In this document: positions 48,131-56,652 of the stretch, piece after piece
Numbering within the stretch: position 1 is the stretch's first letter
Layout: every line of letters starts with the position of its first letter
Assembly (NCBI RefSeq): GCF_001984035.1
Contig: NZ_CP019449.1
Span: 2,356,001-2,420,000 of the forward strand
Direction: 5' to 3'
Source of the DNA: Sphingopyxis sp. QXT-31
GTDB lineage: Bacteria; Pseudomonadota; Alphaproteobacteria; Sphingomonadales; Sphingomonadaceae
Length of the DNA: 64,000 nt
Translations under genes and position numbers: made by a program
Notes under the pieces: generated by a model
What the model was told of the DNA's origin: nothing
The model's input: only the letters and a program-made list of their open reading frames with translations
Databases searched by the model: none

Positions 48131-48598
48131 TCAGCGCTCCGCAATCTCGCCCGCGCGGTCGCCCATCAGGTAGCGCGGCCCCGCCCCGCGCTGCGCCGCC
48201 TTGTCCTGCGCGTTATAGAGCCCGCACTTCTTGAGGCTCAGGCATCCGCAGCCGATGCACGTGCCGAGCAGGTCCTGCGTCCGCTCGAGCGCCGCGATCT
48301 GCGCTGCGATCCGCGCCTGCAGCGCCGTGCTGATCCGTGCCCAGTCGGCGGCATTGGGCGTGCGCTCGGCCGGCAGCCGCACAAGCTCGGCGGCGATCTC
48401 CTCGAGGCTCAGCCCCAATTGCTGCGCGATCAGGATGAAGGACACGCGGCGGATGTCGGCGCGCAGGAAGCGCCGCTGCCCGCCGCGCGTGCGCAGCGCG
48501 GCGATCAGCCCCTTCGCCTCGTAGAAACGGATCGCCGACACCGCGACCCCGGTGCGCGCCGCGAGTTCGCCTATCGCGATGAGGTCGGTGCGGTGCAT
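48131..48598 (-). CDS. soxR: redox-sensing MerR-family activator SoxR
   Basis: A 155-residue MerR-family regulator. Residues about 7-75 are the winged helix (LAARTGVAVSAIRFYEAKG), then a dimer helix and the [2Fe-2S] ligand set C114-x2-C117-x-C119-x5-C125, as in E. coli SoxR. Oxidation of the cluster by redox-cycling compounds switches on its targets. No soxS is present; the likely target is the divergent VOC gene. Start ATG at 48598. Confidence 0.95.
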   Translation of the reverse strand: MHRTDLIAIGELAARTGVAVSAIRFYEAKGLIAALRTRGGQRRFLRADIRRVSFILIAQQLGLSLEEIAAELVRLPAERTPNAADWARISTALQARIAAQIAALERTQDLLGTCIGCGCLSLKKCGLYNAQDKAAQRGAGPRYLMGDRAGEIAER

Positions 48599-48620
48599 TT
48601 CACAGTCCTTCGGAAAGCGC

Positions 48621-48651
48621 TTGATCTAAACCTCAGTTGAGCTTTCATAAG
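48621..48651 (+). promoter_or_regulatory. putative SoxR-regulated promoter
   Basis: TTGATC (48621-48626) and CATAAG (48646-48651) are separated by 19 bases, the long spacer typical of MerR-family promoters. An inverted repeat lies in the middle of the spacer (CTCA-GT-TGAG, 48632-48641, extended to 16 bp). It points to the VOC gene. The palindrome is shorter than the classic 18-bp SoxR box. Confidence 0.5.
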
Positions 48652-48685
48652 TCGCTGCGTCAACCCGAATCACGAAAGCCAGACC

Positions 48686-49081
48686 ATGACGCACCCCTTC
48701 ATCGAACATGTGAACCTGACCGTCAGCGACCCCGACCGCACCGCCGGCATATTGTCGGCGATCTTCGGCTGGCACGAGCGCTGGCGCGGCCCTGCGCAGG
48801 GCGGCGGGCGCACGATCCACCTCGGCAGCGACGCCGCCTATGTCGCGCTCTACACCGGCCCCGACGACCAGCACGCCGACCTCGCCTATCCGAAGGGCGA
48901 GCCGCTCAACCATCTCGGCGTCCAGGTCGAGGATCTCCATACGATCGAGATGCGCGTGAAGGCGGTCGGGCTCACCCCGTTCAACCATGGCGACTACGAC
49001 CCCGGCCGCCGCTTCTATTTCCTCGACCCCGACGGCATCGAATATGAGGTCGTCAGCTATAATGAGCCGCGCCCGCGCTGA
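48686..49081 (+). CDS. VOC-family glyoxalase/dioxygenase-like protein
   Basis: A 131-residue single VOC domain: HVNLTVSDPDRTAGILSAIFG start and DPDGIEYEVVSYN end, with metal-site candidates H9 and E. Members include glyoxalases, fosfomycin-resistance enzymes and extradiol dioxygenases; this one cannot be assigned further. It starts 88 bp from soxR and divergently, with a MerR-type promoter, so it is the best candidate SoxR target in the window. Confidence 0.85.
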   Translation: MTHPFIEHVNLTVSDPDRTAGILSAIFGWHERWRGPAQGGGRTIHLGSDAAYVALYTGPDDQHADLAYPKGEPLNHLGVQVEDLHTIEMRVKAVGLTPFNHGDYDPGRRFYFLDPDGIEYEVVSYNEPRPR

Positions 49082-49146
49082 GCGGGGCAACGTCTGGGCG
49101 GCTCCGGCGTTGGGCCATCATACCCACGCAAAAGAGGAGCCTCCCC

Positions 49147-49611
49147 ATGAGCAAGGATATCAAGGAAACCTTCTGGAAGTCGCTGGCCGACAGCCCCTAT
49201 GTCATGATCGGCCTGACCGGTGAACGCGATCACAATATCCCGATGAACGCGCAGCTCGACAAGTATGCGAACAGCGCCTTCTGGTTCTTCACCTCGACCG
49301 ACAACCGCATCGCCCCCGGCGGCCCGGCGATGGCGCAATTTTCATCGAAGGGGCACGACCTCTTTGCCTGCATCGCGGGCACGCTGCGTACCGAGACCGA
49401 TCGCACGGTGCTCGACAAGCTGTGGAACAACAGCATCGAGGCCTGGTACGAGGGCGGCAAGAGCGACCCCAAACTCGTCCTGCTGCGCTTCGACCTCGAC
49501 AATGCCGAAATCTGGACCGCCGACGCGAGCCTCAAGGGCCTTTTCAAGATGGCGACCGGCCTGACGATGAAGGAAGGCGAACTCGGCCAGCACGCCGAGG
49601 TTGCGCTCTGA
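49147..49611 (+). CDS. pyridoxamine-5'-phosphate-oxidase-like (general stress) protein
   Basis: A 154-residue FMN-binding split-barrel protein of the general stress protein 26 type: FWKSLADSPYVMIGLTGERDHNIPMNAQLD, NSAFWFFTSTDNRIAPGG. It may reduce or bind flavin. It follows the VOC gene by 65 bp on the same strand, so it may also be SoxR-controlled and act in oxidative stress. AGGAG start site. A repeat follows. Confidence 0.85.
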   Translation: MSKDIKETFWKSLADSPYVMIGLTGERDHNIPMNAQLDKYANSAFWFFTSTDNRIAPGGPAMAQFSSKGHDLFACIAGTLRTETDRTVLDKLWNNSIEAWYEGGKSDPKLVLLRFDLDNAEIWTADASLKGLFKMATGLTMKEGELGQHAEVAL

Positions 49612-49615
49612 ATGC

Positions 49616-49770
49616 CCTCTCCCCTTGAGGGGAGAGGATAGCGCAGCTTGCTCCGTCAGGAGCTAGCGAAGCTTGGAGAGGGGCCCAACCGTCGAAGGCC
49701 GGAAACCCCTCTCAACTCCGGCTAGGCAGCAAGCTGCCGAGCCTGCGTATCTCTCCCCTCATGGGGAGAG
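49616..49770 (-). repeat. intergenic repeat, family B, copy 1
   Basis: The ends are hairpins, CCTCTCCCC-TTGA-GGGGAGAGG (49616-49637) and CTCTCCCC-TCAT-GGGGAGAG (49751-49770). Read on the minus strand, the right half (about 49700-49770) matches the copy at 54113-54178 closely, through ATACG-AGGCT and AGCCGGAGTTGAGAGGGG. It fills the gap between the PPOX-like and phaZ genes. Confidence 0.85.
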
Positions 49771-49815
49771 CGCGCTTTTTCTTTCTCGCTACCGGCAGGA
49801 AACCGGTCAGCTGCC

Positions 49816-51036
49816 CTACCCGCTGTTGCTGCGGATCCAACCCTCGACCACCGGCGCGATTTCCTCGCGCCACTTGCGGCCGTTGAAGATGCCGTAATGG
49901 CCGACCGCCTTGGCCATCAGATATTTCTTCTTCTCGGTCGGCAGGTTTTTCGCCAGCGTCAGCGCCGCCTTGGTCTGACCGATCCCTGAAATATCGTCGC
50001 GCTCGCCCTCGATCGCCAGGATCGCGATATCCTCGATCGCATTCAAGTCGACCTTCTGCCCGCGGTGCAGCATCTCGCCCTTGGGCAGCAGATGGCGCTG
50101 GAACACCACGTCGACGGTCTGGAGATAGAATTCGGCGGTCATGTCGCACACCGCGCGATATTCGTCGTAGAATTCCTTGGTCTTGTCGGCGCTCTCGCCG
50201 TCGCCGTCGACCAGATGCCGGAACATCTCCCAATGGCTCATCATGTGGTTGCCGAGGTTCATCGACATGAAGCCCGCGAGTTGCAGGAAACCCGGATAGA
50301 CGCGGCGCCCGGCGCCCGGATACCAGGCCGGCACGGTGACGATGACATTTTCCTGGAACCAGGCGTGCGGGCGCGTCATCGCATGTTCGTTGACCGCGGT
50401 CGGCGCCTTGCGCGTGTCGATCGGCCCGCCCATCATCGTCAGCGTCTTCGGCCGGCACTTGTGCTTGTTCGCCGCCATCACCGCCGCGGCGGCGAGGCTG
50501 GGTACCGACGGCTGGCACACCGCCAGCATATGCGCGCCCGGCCCGATATGTTCGAGCCATGAAATCAGATAATCGACATAATCGTCGAGGTCGAACTTGC
50601 CCGCCGACAAGGGCGCGTTGCGCGCGTCGCGCCAGTCGGTGATCCACACGTCGTGCCCGGGCAGCATCCGCTCGACGGTGCCGCGCAGCAAAGTCGCATA
50701 GTGACCCGACATCGGCGCGACGATCAACAGTTTGGGCGCGCCCTTCGACGCCTTGTGGGTGAAATGCTTGAGCTGGCCGAAGGGCTTGCGCGCTTCGACC
50801 TTCTCGGTCACGCGCACGGTCTCGCCATCGACGACGGTCTCATAGAGCTCGAACCCCGGCTTGCCGCGCGGCGCCGCAGCGTGCGCGAATACCTCAAGCG
50901 CCGAAGCGAACATCGGGCTGCCGCCGAAATAGCCGAGCGGGTTGGCGGGATGCTGGATCACCTGCGCTCCCGCGGTCGCGAGCGCGCTGGCCCCCGCGAG
51001 CCAGCTCTTCTGCATGTCGAAAGCGTGATACAGCAT
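49816..51036 (-). CDS. phaZ: intracellular polyhydroxyalkanoate depolymerase
   Basis: A 406-residue alpha/beta-hydrolase that degrades native PHA granules. The nucleophile is cysteine, C174 in VCQPSVPS, the hallmark of the PhaZ-type intracellular enzymes; MMGGPID and GERDDISG (Asp) and VGHYGIFNGRKW (His) complete the site. No signal peptide. A start at the first ATG. It stands alone, with its own promoter candidate upstream. phaC was not found in the window. Confidence 0.94.
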   Translation of the reverse strand: MLYHAFDMQKSWLAGASALATAGAQVIQHPANPLGYFGGSPMFASALEVFAHAAAPRGKPGFELYETVVDGETVRVTEKVEARKPFGQLKHFTHKASKGAPKLLIVAPMSGHYATLLRGTVERMLPGHDVWITDWRDARNAPLSAGKFDLDDYVDYLISWLEHIGPGAHMLAVCQPSVPSLAAAAVMAANKHKCRPKTLTMMGGPIDTRKAPTAVNEHAMTRPHAWFQENVIVTVPAWYPGAGRRVYPGFLQLAGFMSMNLGNHMMSHWEMFRHLVDGDGESADKTKEFYDEYRAVCDMTAEFYLQTVDVVFQRHLLPKGEMLHRGQKVDLNAIEDIAILAIEGERDDISGIGQTKAALTLAKNLPTEKKKYLMAKAVGHYGIFNGRKWREEIAPVVEGWIRSNSG

Positions 51037-51094
51037 AAACCAATGTTCCTTGCGTGGCCCCGGCGGCGCTCTGCGGCGCGCTTCTGTCCGGAAC

Positions 51095-51122
51095 AGTCTA
51101 GGCGCTCCGTCCCATTGTGCAA
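51095..51122 (-). promoter_or_regulatory. putative phaZ promoter with TTGCACAA box
   Basis: On the minus strand, TTGCAC (51117-51122) and TAGACT (51095-51100) are 16 bases apart, about 60 bp before the phaZ start. The -35 is inside CATTG-TG-CAATG, an inverted repeat that could bind a PHA-responsive regulator; that is speculative. Confidence 0.45.
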
Positions 51123-51312
51123 TGCATCAAAACCGTTGCGACACGCTTCGGATGCGAATAATCTGCCCGCGCGGCGGATCGTTCCGCCGATGGAGGGAAT
51201 ATGCCGGAGATTGCGGGCAACCGCTGACATCCCCGCAAGGTGCGATGTCCTGAACGCCGCCGGACGAGGGTCCGGCGCGCCCGTTGCCATGCCCAATTCC
51301 GGACATTTCCGC

Positions 51313-51570
51313 ATGAATATTTCAAAAAACGAACAGCGTGTGCTCCACGCGCTGGCGCAGGGCGGTGCGATTCGCCACCGCCGCGACCACGACGGCCGTA
51401 TCGTCGAGGCGCTCTGCTTCACCCGCGAGGGCTTCGTCCTTGCCAATATGAACCTGCCGCTCTTCCACCGCCTCCGCCGCCGCGGCTTCATCGGCTCGCT
51501 CGGCGGCGCGCCGTATCGCATCACCCAGGCGGGACTGCGCGCGGTAAGAGCCCAGCTCGACAATCGTTAG
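51313..51570 (+). CDS. YjhX-family toxin-like protein (UPF0386)
   Basis: An 85-residue protein closely following the YjhX pattern: MNISKNEQRVLHALAQGG, ALCFTREGFVLANMN and GGAPYRITQAGLRAVRAQLDNR. In E. coli YjhX is the toxin of a type II pair with YjhQ, an acetyltransferase; neither YjhQ nor any small gene is adjacent here, so a solitary, possibly non-toxic version is likely. The true start is ATG 51313; the frame is open upstream. Confidence 0.85.
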   Translation: MNISKNEQRVLHALAQGGAIRHRRDHDGRIVEALCFTREGFVLANMNLPLFHRLRRRGFIGSLGGAPYRITQAGLRAVRAQLDNR

Positions 51571-51662
51571 TCGCCATCATGTGCGCTGGCTTCATAACGC
51601 ATGAAGCCAGCGCACCACTCTGCGCCGTTGAGCGCCGCCGCCGCCGCTGCTAGGGCCGACAC

Positions 51663-53465
51663 ATGGCGACAAGATCAGACCAGACGGCCACCGCTGACCC
51701 GCAGGACAAGCGACCCCGCAAGCTCGGCAGCCTCCGGATGATCTGGCGCTACGCCAGCCGCTATCCGCTACAGATCCTGATCGCCGCGGTCGCGCTCGGC
51801 GTCGCGGCGCTCGCGACGCTGGCGATCCCCTGGCAGTTCAAGGAGATGATCGACAGCGGCTTTGTCGCCGGTGGCGGTGACGTCGCCCCGCATTTCCGCC
51901 TCTTCTACCTGATCGTCATCGCCCTGGCGCTCGCCACCGCGCTGCGTTTCTATTTCGTCAGCTGGCTCGGCGAGCGCACCGTCGCCGACATCCGCCAGGC
52001 GGTGCAGCAGAATCTGCTGCGCCTCGCCCCCGGCTTCTTCGAAGAAAACCGCCCCTCCGAAATCGCCTCGCGCATGACCTCGGACACCACGGTGATCGAA
52101 CAGGTCGTCGGCACCACCGTCTCGGTCGCGCTGCGCAACACGGTGATGGGGATCGGCGGCATCGTCTATCTCTTCTCGCTCTCGCCCGGGCTCACCGGCG
52201 GCATATTGCTCGGCATCCCGGTGATCATCCTGCCGATCGTGCTGCTCGGCCGCCGCCTGCAGAATGTCTCGCGCTCGAGCCAGGACCGCGTCGCCGACAT
52301 CGGCGCGACCACCGCCGAGCAACTGGGCGCGATGAAGATCGTCCAGGCCTTCGGACAGGAGCGCCGCGAGGCCGAGCGCTTCACCCAAGCCGTCGAGAGC
52401 AATTTCGCGACCGCCAAGCGCCGCATTCGCCTCCGCGCGATCATGACCGCGATCGTCATCGGGCTGCTCTTCGGCGCGATCACCACCTTGCTCTGGTACG
52501 GCGCCGCGGGCGTCGCCGCGGGCACGATCACCGGCGGCACCATCGCCGCCTTCGTGCTCACCGGCGGGCTCGTCGCGGGGGCCTTCGGCGCACTCACCGA
52601 AGTCTATGGCGACCTGCTCCGCGCCGCCGGCGCCGCCGAGCGCCTCTCCGAACTGCTCCACGCCGAACCGAGCATCGCGCCGCCCGCCAACGCGCGCCGC
52701 TTCCCCGACCCGCCGCACGGCGCGCTCGAGTTTCGGGGTGTAGAGTTCCGCTATCCGACGCGCCCCGACGCCCCTGCGCTCCACGACTTCAGCCTCGCCA
52801 TTGCCCCGCGCGAGACCGTGGCGATCGTCGGCCCCTCGGGCGCGGGCAAGTCGACCCTGTTCCAGCTCGCCGAGCGTTTCTACGATCCGCAGGGCGGCGC
52901 GATCCTGCTCGACGGCGTGCCGCTGGTCGACGCCGACCCCGCCGACATCCGCGCGCGTATCGCGATGGTGCCGCAGGAAACCGTGATCTTCGCCGCCTCG
53001 GCGCGCGACAACCTCCGCTACGGCAATTGGGCCGCGACCGACCAGGAACTCTGGGACGCCGCGCGCGCGGCCAATGCCGAGGAATTCCTCAGCAAGCTGC
53101 CCGACGGCCTCGACACTTTCATGGGCGAGGGCGGCGCGCGCCTCTCGGGCGGCCAGCGCCAGCGCGTCGCGATCGCGCGCGCGCTGCTCCGCCGCGCGCC
53201 GCTGCTGCTGCTCGACGAGGCGACCTCGGCGCTCGACGCCGAATCCGAAAAGCTCGTCCAGGACGCGCTCGACACGCTGATGCACGACCGCACGACGATC
53301 GTCATCGCGCACCGCCTCGCGACCGTCCGCGCCGCCGACCGCATTATCGTCATGGACGACGGCCGCATCGTCGAGGAGGGCAAGCACGACGCGCTCGTCG
53401 CCGCTGACGGCCTCTACGCGCGTCTCGCGCGGCTGCAATTCCAGGACAATCTCGCCGCCGCCTGA
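51663..53465 (+). CDS. ABC exporter, fused permease-ATPase (MsbA-like)
   Basis: A 600-residue half-transporter. Six membrane segments fill about residues 30-320 and an NBD the rest: Walker [10 protein letters not shown] at about 390-398, signature [15 protein letters not shown] near 494, Walker [13 protein letters not shown] near 515, and H-loop [11 protein letters not shown]. It resembles lipid A/lipid exporters and multidrug pumps of the ABCB type; the substrate cannot be chosen. DUF1993 gene follows 34 bp on. Confidence 0.93.
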   Translation: MATRSDQTATADPQDKRPRKLGSLRMIWRYASRYPLQILIAAVALGVAALATLAIPWQFKEMIDSGFVAGGGDVAPHFRLFYLIVIALALATALRFYFVSWLGERTVADIRQAVQQNLLRLAPGFFEENRPSEIASRMTSDTTVIEQVVGTTVSVALRNTVMGIGGIVYLFSLSPGLTGGILLGIPVIILPIVLLGRRLQNVSRSSQDRVADIGATTAEQLGAMKIVQAFGQERREAERFTQAVESNFATAKRRIRLRAIMTAIVIGLLFGAITTLLWYGAAGVAAGTITGGTIAAFVLTGGLVAGAFGALTEVYGDLLRAAGAAERLSELLHAEPSIAPPANARRFPDPPHGALEFRGVEFRYPTRPDAPALHDFSLAIAPRETVAIVGPSGAGKSTLFQLAERFYDPQGGAILLDGVPLVDADPADIRARIAMVPQETVIFAASARDNLRYGNWAATDQELWDAARAANAEEFLSKLPDGLDTFMGEGGARLSGGQRQRVAIARALLRRAPLLLLDEATSALDAESEKLVQDALDTLMHDRTTIVIAHRLATVRAADRIIVMDDGRIVEEGKHDALVAADGLYARLARLQFQDNLAAA

Positions 53466-53499
53466 CCGCGGTCCGCTCACCCCTTCGAAGGATGCGACG

Positions 53500-54036
53500 A
53501 TGCTCTACGACATGACGATACCCGCCTACCGGAACGGCCTTCGCGCCCTCTCGGCGCAGCTCGACAAGGCGCTCGCCTGGGGCGCCGAGAACGGCGTCGG
53601 CGAACTGCAGTTCGTCGCCGCACGCCTCGCGCCCGACATGTTCCCGCTCGCCTCGCAGGTCCGCTTTTCGTGCCTGCAGGCGATCCAGGCGCCGACCCGG
53701 CTCGGCGCGACCGGCGCCCCCGCCTTTGCCGAGGATGCGACCGACTTCGCCGGCCTGCAGGCGCAGATCGCCGAAACTTTGGCCTGGCTTGACACCGTCG
53801 ACGCCGCGGCGATCGACGCCGACCCCGGCCGCGCGGTCGGCTTCGACCTGCCCAACGGCATGGCCTTCGACATGACCGCGGCGACCTATGTGCGCGACTG
53901 GGCGCAGCCGCAATTCTACTTCCACCTCGTCGCGGCCTACGGCATTCTCCGCCACATGGGCGTCCCGCTCGGCAAGGCCGATTACGTCAGTTACATGATG
54001 GCCTATCTACGACCGGGGACGGCACCGGCGGGCTGA
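53500..54036 (+). CDS. DUF1993-family protein
   Basis: A 178-residue protein of the DUF1993 family: YDMTIPAYRNGLRALSAQLDKAL start, DMFPLASQVRFSCLQA in the middle, and FYFHLVAAYGILRHMGVPLGK with a conserved His near the end. The family resembles DinB-like four-helix proteins and has no known function. It lies 34 bp after the ABC exporter and could be co-transcribed. Confidence 0.85.
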   Translation: MLYDMTIPAYRNGLRALSAQLDKALAWGAENGVGELQFVAARLAPDMFPLASQVRFSCLQAIQAPTRLGATGAPAFAEDATDFAGLQAQIAETLAWLDTVDAAAIDADPGRAVGFDLPNGMAFDMTAATYVRDWAQPQFYFHLVAAYGILRHMGVPLGKADYVSYMMAYLRPGTAPAG

Positions 54037-54112
54037 AGCAGAACGTAACGAAACGCGGCTTACTGGCGACTGGCGGGTTTTGGGCGATTGCTGCCGCCGG
54101 AAGAATGATGCT

Positions 54113-54215
54113 CTCTCCCCTTGAGGGGAGAGATACGTAGGCTTGCCGGTTTATCGGCTAGCCGGAGTTGAGAGGGGAATCGCCATGCCCCCCCTCTCCC
54201 CTGAAGGGGAGAGGG
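54113..54215 (+). repeat. intergenic repeat, family B, copy 2
   Basis: Begins with the hairpin CTCTCCCC-TTGA-GGGGAGAG (54113-54132) and ends with CCCTCTCCCC-TGAA-GGGGAGAGGG (54192-54215). The segment 54113-54178 is the counterpart, in inverted orientation, of the 49.70-49.77 kb element. Sits between DUF1993 and exbD, with no gene. Confidence 0.85.
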
Positions 54216-54248
54216 CTAAAGGGCAACTCCTCACCGTAAAACGGCGCC

Positions 54249-54683
54249 CTAGATCAGCCCGCCATATTGCTGGATCCCCGGAAAGGCGAGGCTCGTCCCG
54301 CCGTTGCGGCGGATCGCGCCGATCGCCTGATCGACGCGCAGATAGCGCGCCCGCGCATCGGGCTCGAACAGGATCGTCGCGGGTTCGGGCCGCTCCGACG
54401 CCGCTTTCACCAACACGCCCAGCTGCGCGAGATCGACCGGCTCGGTGTTCCAGCGGATGACGTCGTCGGTGCCGATGGTGATGCGGTTCTCGTCCGCCAC
54501 CGGGGGGCCGCCGTCGATGCCCGGCAGCGTAATGTCCACGCTGTGCGTCGGCGGCGGGATGGTAATGATGAACATCACCAGCATCACCAGCATCACGTCG
54601 ATCAGTGGGGTGGTGTTGATGTCGGGATCGCCGCTCGGGTCGGCGCGGAAAATGCTGCGGTGGAATTGGCTGCGTCGGCGCAT
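54249..54683 (-). CDS. exbD: ExbD/TolR-type biopolymer transport protein
   Basis: A 144-residue ExbD: one N-terminal membrane segment containing the proton-path Asp (INTTPLIDVMLVMLVMFII) and a periplasmic domain. It energises TonB-dependent receptors with ExbB. Neither exbB nor tonB is adjacent, so it is a solitary exbD. Length is normal. ATG at 54683. The family also contains TolR, but the short periplasmic domain fits ExbD better. Confidence 0.87.
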   Translation of the reverse strand: MRRRSQFHRSIFRADPSGDPDINTTPLIDVMLVMLVMFIITIPPPTHSVDITLPGIDGGPPVADENRITIGTDDVIRWNTEPVDLAQLGVLVKAASERPEPATILFEPDARARYLRVDQAIGAIRRNGGTSLAFPGIQQYGGLI

Positions 54684-54868
54684 CGTCTCTCTCCCTCTAG
54701 CGAGATGCAGCGCCGGTATCGCTATGTTCGCGAGCCAAAGCCCCGCACCGCGGACCGGCCCCCTCGCGCCGCTCGCAAGCGGTCGCCGATCCGATTGTTA
54801 TGGTATATCATTATTTCGCCGACGCAAATAAAAAGCGTGCGGGCGCGGATTCCCCACGCCTTGCCCGC

Positions 54869-54901
54869 AAAAAGAAAGGGCGGCACCTTGCGGTACCGCC
54901 C
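54869..54901 (-). terminator. rho-independent terminator after ompA-like gene
   Basis: On the minus strand, GGGCGGTACC pairs with GGTGCCGCCC (10 bp, one wobble) around GCAA, then TTTCTTTTT. Ends the OmpA transcript 35 bp past its stop. Confidence 0.88.
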
Positions 54902-54935
54902 CTCTTTTCTCTGTCCGAAACCGGACGGGGAAATC

Positions 54936-56057
54936 TTACATGCCCGAGCCCGGGCCGTAGGTGATTTCCACGCGGCGGTTCTGGTCGTTGCGGACGCCAT
55001 CGGCGGTTGCAACGGCCGGACGGGTTTCACCGAAGCCCTGCGCGCTGATCGAGCCATCCGAGATACCGCGAGCGGTGAGATAGCTGCGAACGGCGTCGTT
55101 GCGACGGTTCGACAGGCCGACGTTGTAGGTCGCCGAGCCCGAGCGGTCGGCGTGACCGGCGAGCATGACCTGCGTCCCCGTGCAACCACGGTTGTAGGCG
55201 CTGATGGCGTTGTCCAGCGTCGACGCCGCTTCGGGCGTGATGTTCGACTGATCCCAGTCGAAGTAGACGATGTACGGGCCAGGCGCACACACCACCGGCG
55301 GAGGCGGCGGGGGAGGCGGGGGCGGCGGGGGAGGCGGCGGCGGCGGCGGGGGAGGCGGCAGCGGAGGTGCCACCGGTTCCGCACCACCGAAGTTGTACGT
55401 CAGCGTGCCGAGGATCGAGTGCGAACGGAAGCGCGTCGAAACGTCGCGGCCGCGCTGATCGACCAGGTCGAGATTGTCGGCGTTGAAGAAGCGATACTTC
55501 AGGCCGACGTCCCAGTTGCGGGTCAGCGGCGCGCGGACGCCGGCGATCGCCTGCCAGGCGAAGCCCGTGTCCGAATCGTCGAGCCACGGACCGGCGAGGA
55601 CCGGAGCGACATCGACGCGGGCCACACCGACACCGCCGCCGACGAAGCCCTGAAGGCCGTCATCGTCGCCGAAGTCGAGCATGCCGTTGACCATGAAGCT
55701 CAGCGCGTTGGAATCGCCGTTCATCGGGAAGTTGCCGGTGATCAGGTTGCCCGTGCCATTGGCCGAGCCCGGAATGCCGGGGGTGTTGATGCGACCGGCC
55801 TTGATGTCGGCTTCGCGATAGCCGACTTCGACTTCCGCGCGGAAACCGCCGAAATCATAACCGACGACGCCTTCGAAGTCGTAGCCGGTCTTGTGGTCGA
55901 GCGTGGCTGCATTGTTGAAGGTAGCGATGTCGAGGTCCAAGTCCTCGACGATCATGACACCGCCCCCAACTCCTACGTACCAGGAGTCGTCGCGCGCCAG
56001 AGCCGGCGTCGCAAGGGCAGTGGAGGCCAACGCCACGGCGGCGGCAAGCTTCCTCAT
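54936..56057 (-). CDS. OmpA-family outer-membrane protein with poly-proline linker
   Basis: A 373-residue protein with a signal peptide (about 1-22, ending ALA). Residues 25-225 are an eight-strand beta-barrel (WYVGVGGGVMIVEDL start, YRFFNADNLDL, LTYNFGG). Then comes a linker with 21 uninterrupted prolines, and the last 110 residues are an OmpA-like peptidoglycan-binding domain (FDWDQSNITPEA, LAGHADRSGSATYN, NRRNDAVRSYL, GFGETRP). It tethers outer membrane to peptidoglycan. Start at 56057. Confidence 0.93.
   Translation of the reverse strand: MRKLAAAVALASTALATPALARDDSWYVGVGGGVMIVEDLDLDIATFNNAATLDHKTGYDFEGVVGYDFGGFRAEVEVGYREADIKAGRINTPGIPGSANGTGNLITGNFPMNGDSNALSFMVNGMLDFGDDDGLQGFVGGGVGVARVDVAPVLAGPWLDDSDTGFAWQAIAGVRAPLTRNWDVGLKYRFFNADNLDLVDQRGRDVSTRFRSHSILGTLTYNFGGAEPVAPPLPPPPPPPPPPPPPPPPPPPPPVVCAPGPYIVYFDWDQSNITPEAASTLDNAISAYNRGCTGTQVMLAGHADRSGSATYNVGLSNRRNDAVRSYLTARGISDGSISAQGFGETRPAVATADGVRNDQNRRVEITYGPGSGM
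55296..55358 (-). repeat. poly-proline-coding low-complexity tract
   Basis: 63 bases encoding 21 consecutive Pro codons; just 5' of it in the gene are Pro-Pro-Leu. Built from GGAGGCGGCGG-like units on the plus strand. The tract is prone to slippage, so length variation between strains is expected. Confidence 0.95.
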
Positions 56058-56085
56058 AGTAGATTCCCCTTTCAAATGAGATTTA

Positions 56086-56100
56086 ACGTCTCGCAGACGT
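56086..56100. promoter_or_regulatory. 5' UTR stem-loop upstream of ompA-like gene
   Basis: ACGTCT-CGC-AGACGT, a perfect 6-bp stem with a 3-base loop, lies 29-43 bases before the start codon. It could stabilise or regulate the mRNA, as known for ompA leaders. Confidence 0.45.
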
Positions 56101-56193
56101 CCTACCCCCGCCTTTGGTTCCGCGCAAGCGAACAAATTGCCAATCTGTTGCCAAAAAGCCGCACTCGCCGCGCGATAGGTGGTAAATTTCGCC

Positions 56194-56640
56194 CTAAATC
56201 AGAAGACCATGGCCGACGAGAGCCAGAATCAGCGCGTCGATCGCGGCGCGCGCTTGGGAGTCGACCGTCGCACCGCCCGCCGGACTCGCGATCGTGTCGG
56301 GTTCGAACCAGTCCGCGTCGTCGAATCGCAGCCAAGCTCCGTCGCTTAGCCGCACGACCCGCATGCCCGGACGCGGCGCCACGAAACGCCAGCCGCCGGC
56401 GGTCCACAGCGCGACCGCGCCGTCCGCGTCAGCCCAGGCGCCGGTCGCGCCCGCGCCGACGATCCAGCCCTGCCCGGCGAGCGGCGCGACGGGCGGATCG
56501 GCCTGCGGTCCGTCCTCGACTGCGGGCTGGACCAGGAGGTCGAGCAGCGCCAGCGCCTCATTGTGCGTCACCTCCTTCTGCGCCTGCGCCATCGCAAGCA
56601 GCGGCAGCGCCAGGCGCGGGGTGCTCGGCAGGTCGGTCAT
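56194..56640 (-). CDS. DUF2793 phage/GTA-associated protein
   Basis: A 148-residue DUF2793 protein: SLAQAQKEVTHNEAL-like MAQAQKEVTHNEALALLDLL start and ADWFEPDTIASPAGGATVDSQ. DUF2793 genes occur next to tail genes in phages and GTA-like clusters. It is the last gene of the GTA operon on this strand, 12 bp after gp15, with an AAAGGATT site. Its role in the particle is not known. Confidence 0.85.
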   Translation of the reverse strand: MTDLPSTPRLALPLLAMAQAQKEVTHNEALALLDLLVQPAVEDGPQADPPVAPLAGQGWIVGAGATGAWADADGAVALWTAGGWRFVAPRPGMRVVRLSDGAWLRFDDADWFEPDTIASPAGGATVDSQARAAIDALILALVGHGLLI

Positions 56641-56652
56641 CGGCTAATCCTT

